DNA of 64,000 bases from Gemmatimonadota bacterium (lineage in GTDB: Bacteria > Latescibacterota > UBA2968 > UBA8231). Both the position numbers and the translations under genes were made by a program. A model generated the notes under the pieces. The model saw only the letters and a program-made list of their open reading frames with translations. It was not told the DNA's origin and searched no databases. Shown one piece after another: positions 25,471 to 33,368 of this stretch. The stretch covers positions 14,194-78,193 of the forward strand of contig VXOR01000061.1 of NCBI GenBank assembly GCA_009840005.1, read 5' to 3'. Positions within the stretch are counted from its first letter, which is position 1. The number at the start of each line of letters is the position of its first letter.

Positions 25471-27369
25471 ATGACCGCGAAAGAGCTTTCTTCTGCCCCA
25501 GCCCAACTAGCCTACAGCGAGCCAGAACAATTAGTACAGGACTTCGCCAGCCGGGGGCTAGTCATCCTAGCCCCAGAAAGCCTGGGCATTCCATCCGCAG
25601 TCCACGAGCGGATCTACCAGCGCGAAAAGCAGGCGGTCGGCACTGACGAGCGCGTTACGCCCGAACTCATTCCAGATGTACTCGAAGTCATCAATGCCCC
25701 TGGCGTCGTCGCAGCCTGCAACCAACTGGTCGGCGAGAACTGGGCTATTGTGCCGTTCACCCACAACGCGACCTTCACCAGCGGCGGCCGCGACCAGCAC
25801 TGGCACAAGGACGACAACGGCCCGTTCAACGGCCGCAAACAGCGCCACCACCAAGCTGTGCAAATCGAAATGTTGTACTATCCGCAGGCCGTGCGTGAGG
25901 ACATGGGCCCAACGGCGACCGTGCCCTATTCGCACTACTGGACCTTCAACCACGAAGAAAACCACGACAACTTCGCCGGAGCCGACCACCTCGATTTCGC
26001 CTACCAACTCAGCGGCATGGAGGGCCAGATGGTCAGCGGCCCCGATTCCCAATACGACCCCAGCGATATCGTCCATCGCCGCACCGCGCACGATGTGCAC
26101 ATGCGGGAGGCAGTCACCAATCTAAAGTGGCCGCTGGTGCAGTCTTTTGAAGCGGCCCCACTGCGCGCTGGCAGCGTCGTGTTGTACTCGCACAATACCT
26201 TCCACCGGGGCAACCACCGCCGCGACGATTGGCGCACTTGGCAAGACAACCCGCGCTTCATGTGGCGCTTCTGGATCTACCGCACCACCGATCCCACCAG
26301 CGGCAATGGCTCTCCGAGCGAAGTGCATTGGAACGAGCTTGGCATAGACCCGCTGACCCACATCGACCGCTCCGCAGCCAGCGACGACGTCACCTCGGTC
26401 TGGCGCTATCACCACCACTGGATGCAGACGGGCCAAACGCCGCCGCCGCGCCCCGAGGCCGCCGCCCTATCGTCGTCGGACCGAGAAGCGGAGGCCGATA
26501 GCCTGTTTACCCAGCTCCTCGCCAAAGGCGAAGAAGCCGAGCCAGCGCGCATTGGCGCGGCGTACAAACTAGCCTCCATCGGCGACTCGGCACTGGCAGT
26601 GCGGCTGCTCGGTCAAGCTCTATACAACGACCGAGAGAGCGTGCGGCGGGCCGCCACCTATGGCCTAGTTGCCGTCGGCGAAGAGGCTACCGACACCTTG
26701 CTAGAAGCGGCAAATTTCCCCATCAAATGGGTCCGCAAGGCCGGTGTGTACGGCTTGGGCGATGCCAGTCCCCTCAACGACGAGGTCTTGCAGACCGTAG
26801 CGACGCGCCTGCGCGAAGATCCGTCGGTATATGTCCGGGCCGTCGCCGCTGGCACCTTGGGCTGTCTCGGCCGCCGCGCCATCGCCACCGGGGTCGGCCA
26901 AGCCCTGATTCCCGCCTGCCTCGAAGCGCTGGTGCAGAGTCTGGGCCGCGAGAAAAACCGACTGGCCATGGACCGAGCGCAAGGGCGGAGCATAAAGTTC
27001 GTGCGGCCCACCGATGAGTGCGATGTGTGCGAGGGTGGTGGCGTCGATTTTGGCCTTGAGCAGTTCAAGCCGGTGCGCTCGGCCGTGCGCGAGAACGCGC
27101 TGTGGTCCATAGTCATCCTCTGTTCCCACGGCACCGCGATTGCCGGCCCGGCGCTAGAGCCGACCGCCCGGACCTTGCAAGAGGTCATCCGCAGCGACGA
27201 GAACGCCATCTGCGTCGGCTTTGCCATGGATGCGCTGGGCCGCCTAGCCCATTTGCGTCCCGAAGGCGAGACCACGAACGACCTACAGGCGGAAGTTTCG
27301 GCGCTACTCGCAGAGTCGCCCATGCGGTGTTGGGAATCCCTAACCCGCAGCGGCCTCAAGCCTAAGTAG
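25471..27369 (+). CDS. PhyH-type dioxygenase fused to HEAT-like repeats
   Basis: A 632-aa protein. The oxygenase part (about 1-340) has His112-Lys-Asp114 (HWHKDDNGPF) and His245 (NTFHRGNHRRDDW) as metal ligands. From about 355 helical repeats follow (ARIGAAYKLASIGDSALAVR, SVRRAATYGLVAVGEEATD, VYVRAVAAGTLGCLGRRA), a HEAT/PBS-lyase-like solenoid. Cys517 and Cys520 (CDVCEGGG) may bind metal. Start 25471 is preceded by AGGAAGGTGA; a TTG at 25408 would add 21 residues. It is transcribed away from the aldolase gene. This domain pairing suggests a protein substrate or partner, but that is inference. Confidence 0.85.
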   Translation: MTAKELSSAPAQLAYSEPEQLVQDFASRGLVILAPESLGIPSAVHERIYQREKQAVGTDERVTPELIPDVLEVINAPGVVAACNQLVGENWAIVPFTHNATFTSGGRDQHWHKDDNGPFNGRKQRHHQAVQIEMLYYPQAVREDMGPTATVPYSHYWTFNHEENHDNFAGADHLDFAYQLSGMEGQMVSGPDSQYDPSDIVHRRTAHDVHMREAVTNLKWPLVQSFEAAPLRAGSVVLYSHNTFHRGNHRRDDWRTWQDNPRFMWRFWIYRTTDPTSGNGSPSEVHWNELGIDPLTHIDRSAASDDVTSVWRYHHHWMQTGQTPPPRPEAAALSSSDREAEADSLFTQLLAKGEEAEPARIGAAYKLASIGDSALAVRLLGQALYNDRESVRRAATYGLVAVGEEATDTLLEAANFPIKWVRKAGVYGLGDASPLNDEVLQTVATRLREDPSVYVRAVAAGTLGCLGRRAIATGVGQALIPACLEALVQSLGREKNRLAMDRAQGRSIKFVRPTDECDVCEGGGVDFGLEQFKPVRSAVRENALWSIVILCSHGTAIAGPALEPTARTLQEVIRSDENAICVGFAMDALGRLAHLRPEGETTNDLQAEVSALLAESPMRCWESLTRSGLKPK

Positions 27370-27509
27370 CACGGTCTGCCGGGAGGAACAATAAATGCAG
27401 CAACAACGAATACTATCGGTAATATCGCTGGCCAAGAGACAGACTTGACGGATTGTCAATTTTCTTTTATCAAATGGATCTAGCGTTTCTGAACGTGCTC
27501 GACAAGACC

Positions 27510-27625
27510 TATAGCAGTCCTACATCATTTACAAGGTGATCCGCAGATGGACGCAGATAGACGCAGAATAGGATGCACAAGAAGATAAGCCGCTCGAATC
27601 GTGCAAATCATTTAGGATTGCTACA
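27510..27625. mobile_element. Short terminal-inverted-repeat element (MITE-like) in a 325-bp gene-free stretch
   Basis: The stretch 27370-27694 has no convincing gene. Within it, 24-bp ends at 27510-27533 and 27602-27625 pair at 19 of 24 bases (TCCTAcATcATTT against AAATgATTTAGGA). Between them is a 10-bp periodic sequence, GCAGATGGAC GCAGATAGAC. No coding capacity is seen. This looks like a small non-autonomous element. Confidence 0.55.
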
Positions 27626-27694
27626 GCAGCCTAAGCCGAGACAACCCAAACTACAAAAAGTGGCTTCTGAGCCGCTCAATGGACAAATCGCACC

Positions 27695-27931
27695 ATGAAT
27701 GAGCAAGAGAAGATTGAACAAGCAGAAGGACGTATAATGGCCTTGGAGTTTATTCTTCGCCAAGCTATGGCCCAACAAGGCCCGCACTCTATTCAGGCCC
27801 TTCTAAAAAATACTGAGAATGCCCGTCCTGCTGGTTCGGTACCACCCCCCATTGCCCAAGCCGCCCTCAATGGTTTCCGTGAACAGCTAAATGAGGCATT
27901 GGAACAGTGGGCCAAACAAGAGGCTAGCTAA
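27695..27931 (+). CDS. Small hypothetical protein
   Basis: A 78-aa, mostly helical, charged protein (EQEKIEQAEGRIMALEFILR, GFREQLNEALEQWAKQEAS) with no signal peptide or membrane segment. No family recognised. It ends 1 bp before the YefM-like gene, so the two may be co-transcribed. The ATG has no strong ribosome site. Confidence 0.5.
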   Translation: MNEQEKIEQAEGRIMALEFILRQAMAQQGPHSIQALLKNTENARPAGSVPPPIAQAALNGFREQLNEALEQWAKQEAS

Positions 27932-27932
27932 C

Positions 27933-28259
27933 ATGAGTGAAACTGGATTCGTCAGAGACCAAGAAGTCATAATTGAAGTGGGGTTCAATGTAGTGCAGCC
28001 CGATTTCAGTGTCGTAGAAATCGTATCGTTCCCGTGGCAAGTCGCCGAGACTCGTGCGGAGGAAACGCAGCCCGATTTCAACGTCGCAGAAACTGTACCG
28101 TTCTCATGGCAAGTCGCCGAGACTCGTGTAGAGGAAACAGCCTATTTGCTTAGTTCCCCAGACAATGCTCGTCGCCTATACGAGGCCCTTAATCGGGATC
28201 CCAAAGATAGGATTCGCTTCGACGATCTTGACTCACTACGGGATGAAATTGGAATTTGA
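27933..28259 (+). CDS. Damaged YefM/Phd-type antitoxin with internal duplication
   Basis: A 108-aa protein whose C-terminus (EETAYLLSSPDNARRLYEAL) is the toxin-binding end of YefM/Phd antitoxins. The expected N-terminal DNA-binding domain (a TVSEFR-type start and VVLMSLEDYNSL-type strand) is absent. In its place is a tandem duplication of 24 residues (QPDFSVVEIVSFPWQVAETR then QPDFNVAETVPFSWQVAETR). It overlaps the following YoeB-like reading frame by 17 bp. Probably a decayed antitoxin that has lost DNA binding. Confidence 0.6.
   Translation: MSETGFVRDQEVIIEVGFNVVQPDFSVVEIVSFPWQVAETRAEETQPDFNVAETVPFSWQVAETRVEETAYLLSSPDNARRLYEALNRDPKDRIRFDDLDSLRDEIGI
27996..28139 (+). repeat. 72-bp tandem duplication
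   Basis: Two 72-bp units, 27996-28067 and 28068-28139, both start CAGCCCGATTTCA and contain TGGCAAGTCGCCGAGACTCG. The unit is a multiple of three, so the antitoxin frame is kept. Confidence 0.85.
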
Positions 28260-28518
28260 TAAAAACGCGCTTGAAGACCTCTGTTACTGGGTCAAGACGG
28301 ATCGCAAACAGGCACTGAGAATACTCAGACTAATCCTAGACATTCTTTAGCATCCCTTCCAAGGCATCGGCAAACCAGAAGCCCTCAAACACGACTTATC
28401 CGGTTGCTGGTCGCGGCGTATAGACAAAGAACATCGTCTCACCTACAAGGTAGAGGACGATTCTATTGTCATCCTATCCTGTCGTTTTCACTACCGCAGC
28501 AGCCTCCGTCCTAGGTAG
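28243..28518 (+). pseudogene. YoeB-type toxin interrupted by a stop codon
   Basis: From the ATG at 28243 the frame reads KLEFDKNALEDLCYWVKTDR ... LILDIL, then TAG at 28348-28350, then [38 protein letters not shown] and [10 protein letters not shown]. Both parts together match YoeB over its full length, including the [12 protein letters not shown] and HRLTY elements of the RNase site and the C-terminal HY. Only the amber codon interrupts it; no frameshift is needed. A nonsense mutation is the simplest reading; suppression or a sequencing error are alternatives. Confidence 0.85.
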
Positions 28519-28571
28519 ATTTTTGCCGCTGCAGAAGTTCATCCACTCGCTGCTTTAAGCATATTCCAGAC
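28511..28571 (-). pseudogene. Degenerate copy of the C-terminus of the neighbouring permease
   Basis: The minus strand reads TCTGGAATATGCTTAAAGCA and then codes [18 protein letters not shown]; the end of the 28866-33224 gene reads IWNTLKTAERSAF and QQRAEEQLQRQ-stop. Matching bases and peptide show that this is a shortened, frameshifted second copy of the permease tail. Confidence 0.6.
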
Positions 28572-28865
28572 CACTAGTACCAATTGTAACCCTTTTTATT
28601 TTTACGTCATTAGCATTAGGCCAAGTTTGAGTTGCTTGTTGAATTTTATTTTTAAGATTATCAGTTGTGGCATAGCCTATAATTGATGACTCCCAGCGAC
28701 GAGCGTGTTGCTGGGGACGTGTGCATGGAATTCGGGACGGGTTGAGTTTAACGCCCCAGAACTGCAACAAATCGGCGCTACTAGGTCGCGGGTGTGGACT
28801 GCCGCTTTTTTGTGCTTGGACCGGTGGATATGCTGCGTCGAGGAATATGGCAGTGCCATATGAGC
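28572..28865. other. Gene-poor segment between permease copies
   Basis: No convincing gene. A minus-strand AT-rich stretch (about 28577-28690) could code TTDNLKNKIQQATQTWPNAN and a short tail, unlike its GC-rich surroundings, but no complete domain or start is recognisable. A perfect 8-bp inverted repeat, ATATGGCA-G-TGCCATAT (28848-28864), follows the permease stop and may be a weak terminator. Confidence 0.4.
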
Positions 28866-31800
28866 TTATTGCCGCTGAAGTTGTTCCTCCGCCCGCTGCT
28901 GAAAAGCGCTCCGCTCCGCTGTTTTGAGCGTATTCCAGATCAGCAACTCTTTGCGGATCGCCTGCAAAAAGCTGCGGTTGGCCCGACGCCACGAATCATT
29001 GTCGCCGCTGAGGCAGCGCAGATAGAACACCAAGCCGTAAATATTGGCCTGATCCTCGGGGCGGATGCACAGTACTGCGTGCTGGCTCACGCCCAAATCC
29101 AGCGGCGCTAGCCACACCTTGGCTTCGAGGGCATAAGCCGTACCTTGGGGCGTGGCAAAGGACTGAAGCAAGGTTCCCTCGGTGTAAAACGAGCCAATCG
29201 ACGCCTCGCCGTACGACGCTAGGTAATCCAACAAAAAGCCGCACAGCCCCTTGGCCTCGGCCGCCGACACCAAGAAGGGAAAGCGGAATTCCCACTCGGC
29301 CCCCACTGGCGGCTCGGGCTGCCAGCGCCGCACTAGGTCGGGCACCGCAGTGCGGGCAGCCACCCGAGCCGGATACACCGTGGACAGCAAAACCACCCCC
29401 ATGACGATGAGCGCTGAAAACACGGCCGCTAGAGACGAATAGTTCAAATTGAGTCCACCCAGCATGTCCCAGTAGTTCAGCACCAAACCCATCCCTTGCC
29501 CCCCCAAGTACCCCAGCGTAATGCCCAAAACCGCATAGGCGCAGGCTTCGGCAATGAACAGCAGGGCGATGTGGGACGGAGCCAGCCCTACGGCCGCGTA
29601 GATGCCAATGTCCTTGAGGCGCTCGTACACCGTCCCGAGCATGGTATTGAGGACAATGAAGGCGGCGATGAGCATGGGTACGATCAGCACCCCTAGGCCC
29701 TTTATCGCCGTCGCCCCAATCGACGAATAGGCCCAGACGCCAATGGTCGAGGCTTCGTCCTGCCGCAAGCCGACGAACAGGCTGACAGCCACCCGCAGCA
29801 AGAAATCCTCCAGCAGCGCTTGGCCCGCCTCAAAGTCCAAGCGCTCCCGATCAAAAGCGACGGCCACCGAGCGCAACCGCCCCCCCATTTGGCGAACGAT
29901 CTCATAGGGCGCAATGAGCACGTTGTCCGGCAGTATGTGTACATAGGGGCGGTATTGGGAAGCGGTAGCTGTCGTGGCCGCGCTCTGGTTGAGCTGAAAG
30001 GTGCTGCCGGCGGTCTGGGACAGCTCAAAATCCACCGGCGTCAGCGGCCCGTCGTCTAGGTCACGGATGTCGTTGAAAACCTCTGGATCGAACAAGCCGA
30101 CCACGGTCAGTTCCTTGCCCATCACCTGCACTTGCGCCCGTCCCAAGTCGCCAGCATCCAAGCCTAGGGCTTCGGCCATCGGCAAGGGCAACAGACAACT
30201 GGCCTCGGTCGCGGCAGTGAAAAAGCGACCGGCGGTTAAGGTCTGATCAATCCCTGTGATATCGGTTTCCTCGGGATTTAGGCCGAGCAAGCCGTAGGTC
30301 CGCACCAATTGTCGCCCGGCCGCGGCTTCGAGGTACGTCTTTTTGTCCTCCTGCAAAATAAACCAATTGCGCGGGCTGATCGGGCCGACTGCGGAAAAGT
30401 GGGAGCGAATGTAATCCAACATGGGCTGGCCCAAGGGATTCCAGGCCCGGTTGCGGACCAAGATGCCCTCGTACTCACCGTCGTGTTCGAGAGGCAGCGA
30501 GATAAAGCGAGCCCGGCTCTCGTACGAGGCAAAGGAAAGCACCGTAAACGTCAGCAACACCAAGGTCGTCAAAGTCAGGCCGGTGCGCAGTTTGCGCCGC
30601 CGCATATTGGATATGCCCAGCATGAACGCGGCATGGGCGACACTAAAACGCCGCATCTCAACGTGGTGGATCCGGTCGCCGCGCTCCTTCATAAAACTGT
30701 TGAAGCGGCTGCTGATGAGAACGAGGACGAGACCGGCCATGGCCATGATGGCAAAGGCCAGCAGGATCACCAGCGGATGGGCAATGGCAAAGGCGGGATG
30801 CACCTGCGAGATAGCGAGCCAGACCACGGCCAGTAACGCGCCAAAACCAGTCAATTGCCGCGCGATCTGCGCCGCCCCCAGCAGCAGGCGCTCGCCCAAA
30901 AAAGCCGCGGGAATGAGCAGCGCCAAGAAGAACACCATGCCCTTTATGACATCGTTCAAGGTCGCCATGGCCTCGGGATAGACCTGATTTTCCAGCCCCA
31001 GTGCCACCCGCAGATGGGCCACGTAGCGGCTCCACTCTTTGCGCTGGGCGGCCTCTTGGGCGGCTTCGAGAACTTGGGCGGTGCGCTGGTGCAGGCGCTG
31101 CAAGTGCTGGTTTTCAATGGCGTGATCGCGCATGGTCTGTAGCCGATCCTCGTCGAGGCGCCACATGTCCCAAGCGGCCTGCAACAACGTCGGCATTAGC
31201 CGCTCTTCAGCCAGATCAAAGCCCTCGCCATTGGGTCGGCTGTCGGGAATACCGTTGTTGAGCAGCAGCAGTTGGCGGCCCGCCAGTATTTTGATGCGGT
31301 TTTGCGGGTCGGCGTCCTGCGGCCCGAATACCACCCCGGCCGCTTCGTCGAGGCTGCTGCCCAGCGCGTAGCCGAATTGGCGCGGGGCCGTGTCGTAGCG
31401 GTTGAGCACGGTGATGCCGCTCAAGAAATTGAGCGAGCGCGGATTGATGAGGCCGTAAAAAGGGCGGCTCAGGCAGGGGAACACCACCACCGATTTCTCG
31501 GTAAGTGCCCACTGGACGGTGCTGGGGATGGAGCCGTCGGGCAGCGGTGCCCCGTGGAATCCCTCCGCCCTTTTACTCAGATCGGCGGCATAGGTGATGG
31601 CCCCGTCGTGCGGATCCAAGACGTACACGTTGGTGCGATATTGAGCTTGCACCAGCCCCGTTATGAGCAACTCCCCCTCGTCGTCGCTGAGATGGACTTG
31701 GGCCGTGCGCACCCCTTTGACGGCTTTGTCAGCAGTAGCCCGTTGCGACCGCACCACGGCTACCGCGTCGGCCACTGGCCGGTCCGGCGTTTGCGAGCGG

Positions 31801-33224
31801 CGCGGAAAGGTCCGCACCTTGAGGCGCAAGTCGCGCATGCGATCCTGCAACACCGGCCCAAAGGCCGCTTTCTCCTCCAATAATTGCGGATCATTTAGAG
31901 CCTGTTGCAGCACGCCGTTTATCAAGGCGACTTGGCGCGCCAGATTGCCGTAGTTGACTGCGGCTGGCTGGTCCAGCGGCAAATCGATCTGCAGGCGGGC
32001 GTCGTTCACGGTAATCAAGCCCAAGGAGATCAAGCCGCCTTCGAGAGCGAGCTGGCTGTTGGCGGCGATGCCACCGGGCATGTACGCCGACCAGTCCAAG
32101 CCCTTGATGGGGGTGATGCCGTTGACCAAACTGCCGACGGCAGCCGAGTCTAGGGTGCTGGCGTAGCCGCTGAAGCGGCGGCCGAATGGGGCGAAAAAGC
32201 GCCGCAATTCAGGTCGGGCGGTATTGTTCCAAATGCCGACTTGATCGGTGCGACTCGACAGATCGAGGCCGATGAACAGGTCTATGTGCAGGGGCTCCTC
32301 CAAGCGGCGAGCGTGGCGAGCGAGAAAGTCGGCCATGCCCTGGCGACCCTGGAAGTGAGCCGAAGTCGCCACTAAAATGGTAGTGCGCGCTGGTGGATCG
32401 GCGGCGAGATGACGGGCCAATTCCAATAAAGCAGCAATGCCGCAGGCAGTCTCAGCGCTGGGTGCCCGGCCGGGCACCACGGAAATCCCGTCGTAGTACG
32501 CCTCGATAGCGACGCGCTCGTCGGCTAGCTCGGGGTCGGCACCGGGAATCACGCCCCAGATATTCCACGCTGGCCGCTGTTGCCAGTCCATGCGGCCCTG
32601 CAAGTGTACCAACAGCTCACCGCCCCGCAGGCGCTGGCGCAGCACGAGACCTGCTTCGCGCTCGATCCAGAAGCGGGGAATGTCGAGCGGCACGTGGGCG
32701 TACTTGGCCGCGGCTTGGTGGCGGTTGGCCTGCTCGGGCGCGATAAATACCACGGCCCGGGCACCCAGCGACGCAGCGTGCAGCCAGTGATTCCAACTGT
32801 CGAATTCCAGCAGCACAATGCGCCCGTCCATAGCGTGGCCATCGAAATCGCGCCACTCGCCCCGGCCGCCGTAGATCATCGGCGCGCGCAGGCCCTCTGG
32901 CGGCAGCGTAACCGTCCGCGCCAGATTGGGCCACAGACCCCACAGCGATACCTCCTCCCCGCTCTGCTCCAAGCGCAGGCGACCGCCGCGCTCTATGGGC
33001 ACCACCACGGCAAACGAGTCGCGCCGCACCGCTTCGACGCCAGCCGCAACCAATTCGCGCTCCACTAACGCGGCACCCACTTCAGCACCGGGATAACCGA
33101 CCAAGCGCGATTCGACCGCGCTCAGGGCTTCGATGGTAGCGCGCAAAGCAGCCACCTCGCCGTAGCAGGGCGTTTGCAGCAGCCCCAACCAGAGCGCGAG
33201 ACATAGCCATCCTAAGTTATTCAT
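28866..33224 (-). CDS. Giant fusion of degenerate M28-like domain and FtsX-type permease
   Basis: A 1452-aa protein. The signal peptide is MNNLGWLCLALWLGLLQTPC. Residues about 25-480 resemble a PA-domain-containing M28 peptidase (VVFIAPEQANRHQAAAKYAH, then IEAYYDGISVVPGRAPSAET), but zinc ligands look lost: the usual HYD is YYD and the Glu-Glu is absent (TSAHFQGRQGMADF). Two membrane segments follow near 780-850, then MRRRKLRTGLTLTTLVLLTF near 890 and a three-helix FtsX domain near 1180-1330 (GTVYERLKDIGIYAAVGLAP, STVYPARVAARTAVPDLV). No ATP-binding partner is encoded nearby. The start at 33224 is chosen for its signal peptide. Confidence 0.8.
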   Translation of the reverse strand: MNNLGWLCLALWLGLLQTPCYGEVAALRATIEALSAVESRLVGYPGAEVGAALVERELVAAGVEAVRRDSFAVVVPIERGGRLRLEQSGEEVSLWGLWPNLARTVTLPPEGLRAPMIYGGRGEWRDFDGHAMDGRIVLLEFDSWNHWLHAASLGARAVVFIAPEQANRHQAAAKYAHVPLDIPRFWIEREAGLVLRQRLRGGELLVHLQGRMDWQQRPAWNIWGVIPGADPELADERVAIEAYYDGISVVPGRAPSAETACGIAALLELARHLAADPPARTTILVATSAHFQGRQGMADFLARHARRLEEPLHIDLFIGLDLSSRTDQVGIWNNTARPELRRFFAPFGRRFSGYASTLDSAAVGSLVNGITPIKGLDWSAYMPGGIAANSQLALEGGLISLGLITVNDARLQIDLPLDQPAAVNYGNLARQVALINGVLQQALNDPQLLEEKAAFGPVLQDRMRDLRLKVRTFPRRSQTPDRPVADAVAVVRSQRATADKAVKGVRTAQVHLSDDEGELLITGLVQAQYRTNVYVLDPHDGAITYAADLSKRAEGFHGAPLPDGSIPSTVQWALTEKSVVVFPCLSRPFYGLINPRSLNFLSGITVLNRYDTAPRQFGYALGSSLDEAAGVVFGPQDADPQNRIKILAGRQLLLLNNGIPDSRPNGEGFDLAEERLMPTLLQAAWDMWRLDEDRLQTMRDHAIENQHLQRLHQRTAQVLEAAQEAAQRKEWSRYVAHLRVALGLENQVYPEAMATLNDVIKGMVFFLALLIPAAFLGERLLLGAAQIARQLTGFGALLAVVWLAISQVHPAFAIAHPLVILLAFAIMAMAGLVLVLISSRFNSFMKERGDRIHHVEMRRFSVAHAAFMLGISNMRRRKLRTGLTLTTLVLLTFTVLSFASYESRARFISLPLEHDGEYEGILVRNRAWNPLGQPMLDYIRSHFSAVGPISPRNWFILQEDKKTYLEAAAGRQLVRTYGLLGLNPEETDITGIDQTLTAGRFFTAATEASCLLPLPMAEALGLDAGDLGRAQVQVMGKELTVVGLFDPEVFNDIRDLDDGPLTPVDFELSQTAGSTFQLNQSAATTATASQYRPYVHILPDNVLIAPYEIVRQMGGRLRSVAVAFDRERLDFEAGQALLEDFLLRVAVSLFVGLRQDEASTIGVWAYSSIGATAIKGLGVLIVPMLIAAFIVLNTMLGTVYERLKDIGIYAAVGLAPSHIALLFIAEACAYAVLGITLGYLGGQGMGLVLNYWDMLGGLNLNYSSLAAVFSALIVMGVVLLSTVYPARVAARTAVPDLVRRWQPEPPVGAEWEFRFPFLVSAAEAKGLCGFLLDYLASYGEASIGSFYTEGTLLQSFATPQGTAYALEAKVWLAPLDLGVSQHAVLCIRPEDQANIYGLVFYLRCLSGDNDSWRRANRSFLQAIRKELLIWNTLKTAERSAFQQRAEEQLQRQ

Positions 33225-33248
33225 ACCAGTCAGATATCTAAGTCGCCC

Positions 33249-33354
33249 TGTCATTCTGAGCGGAGCGAAGCGGAGTCGAAGAATCTCCTACCTACCGGCG
33301 AGGTCGCGTAGGCAAAAGATGCTTCGTCAGCCTATCGGCTCCCTCAGCATGACA
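33249..33354. mobile_element. Intergenic palindromic repeat, related to the 24.5-kb element
   Basis: Ends TGTCATTCTGAG and CTCAGCATGACA pair; inside are CGAAGAATCT and AAGATGCTTCG arms. It shares AAGATGCTTCG and CTCAGCATGAC with 24467-24609. Located between the permease and the second DUF6785 gene, without coding frame. Confidence 0.6.
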
Positions 33355-33368
33355 TAGGTTGTCAGTAG

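Noticed and set aside
27538..27570. Possible CRISPR or iteron array (GCAGAT repeats)
   Set aside because: Only two to three 10-bp units, no spacers, no replication gene nearby; better seen as the core of a small element.
28555..28992. A 145-codon minus-strand frame across the end of the permease gene
   Set aside because: Half of it is the permease gene read in the wrong frame. Only its AT-rich end is odd, and this is described as a gene-poor segment instead.
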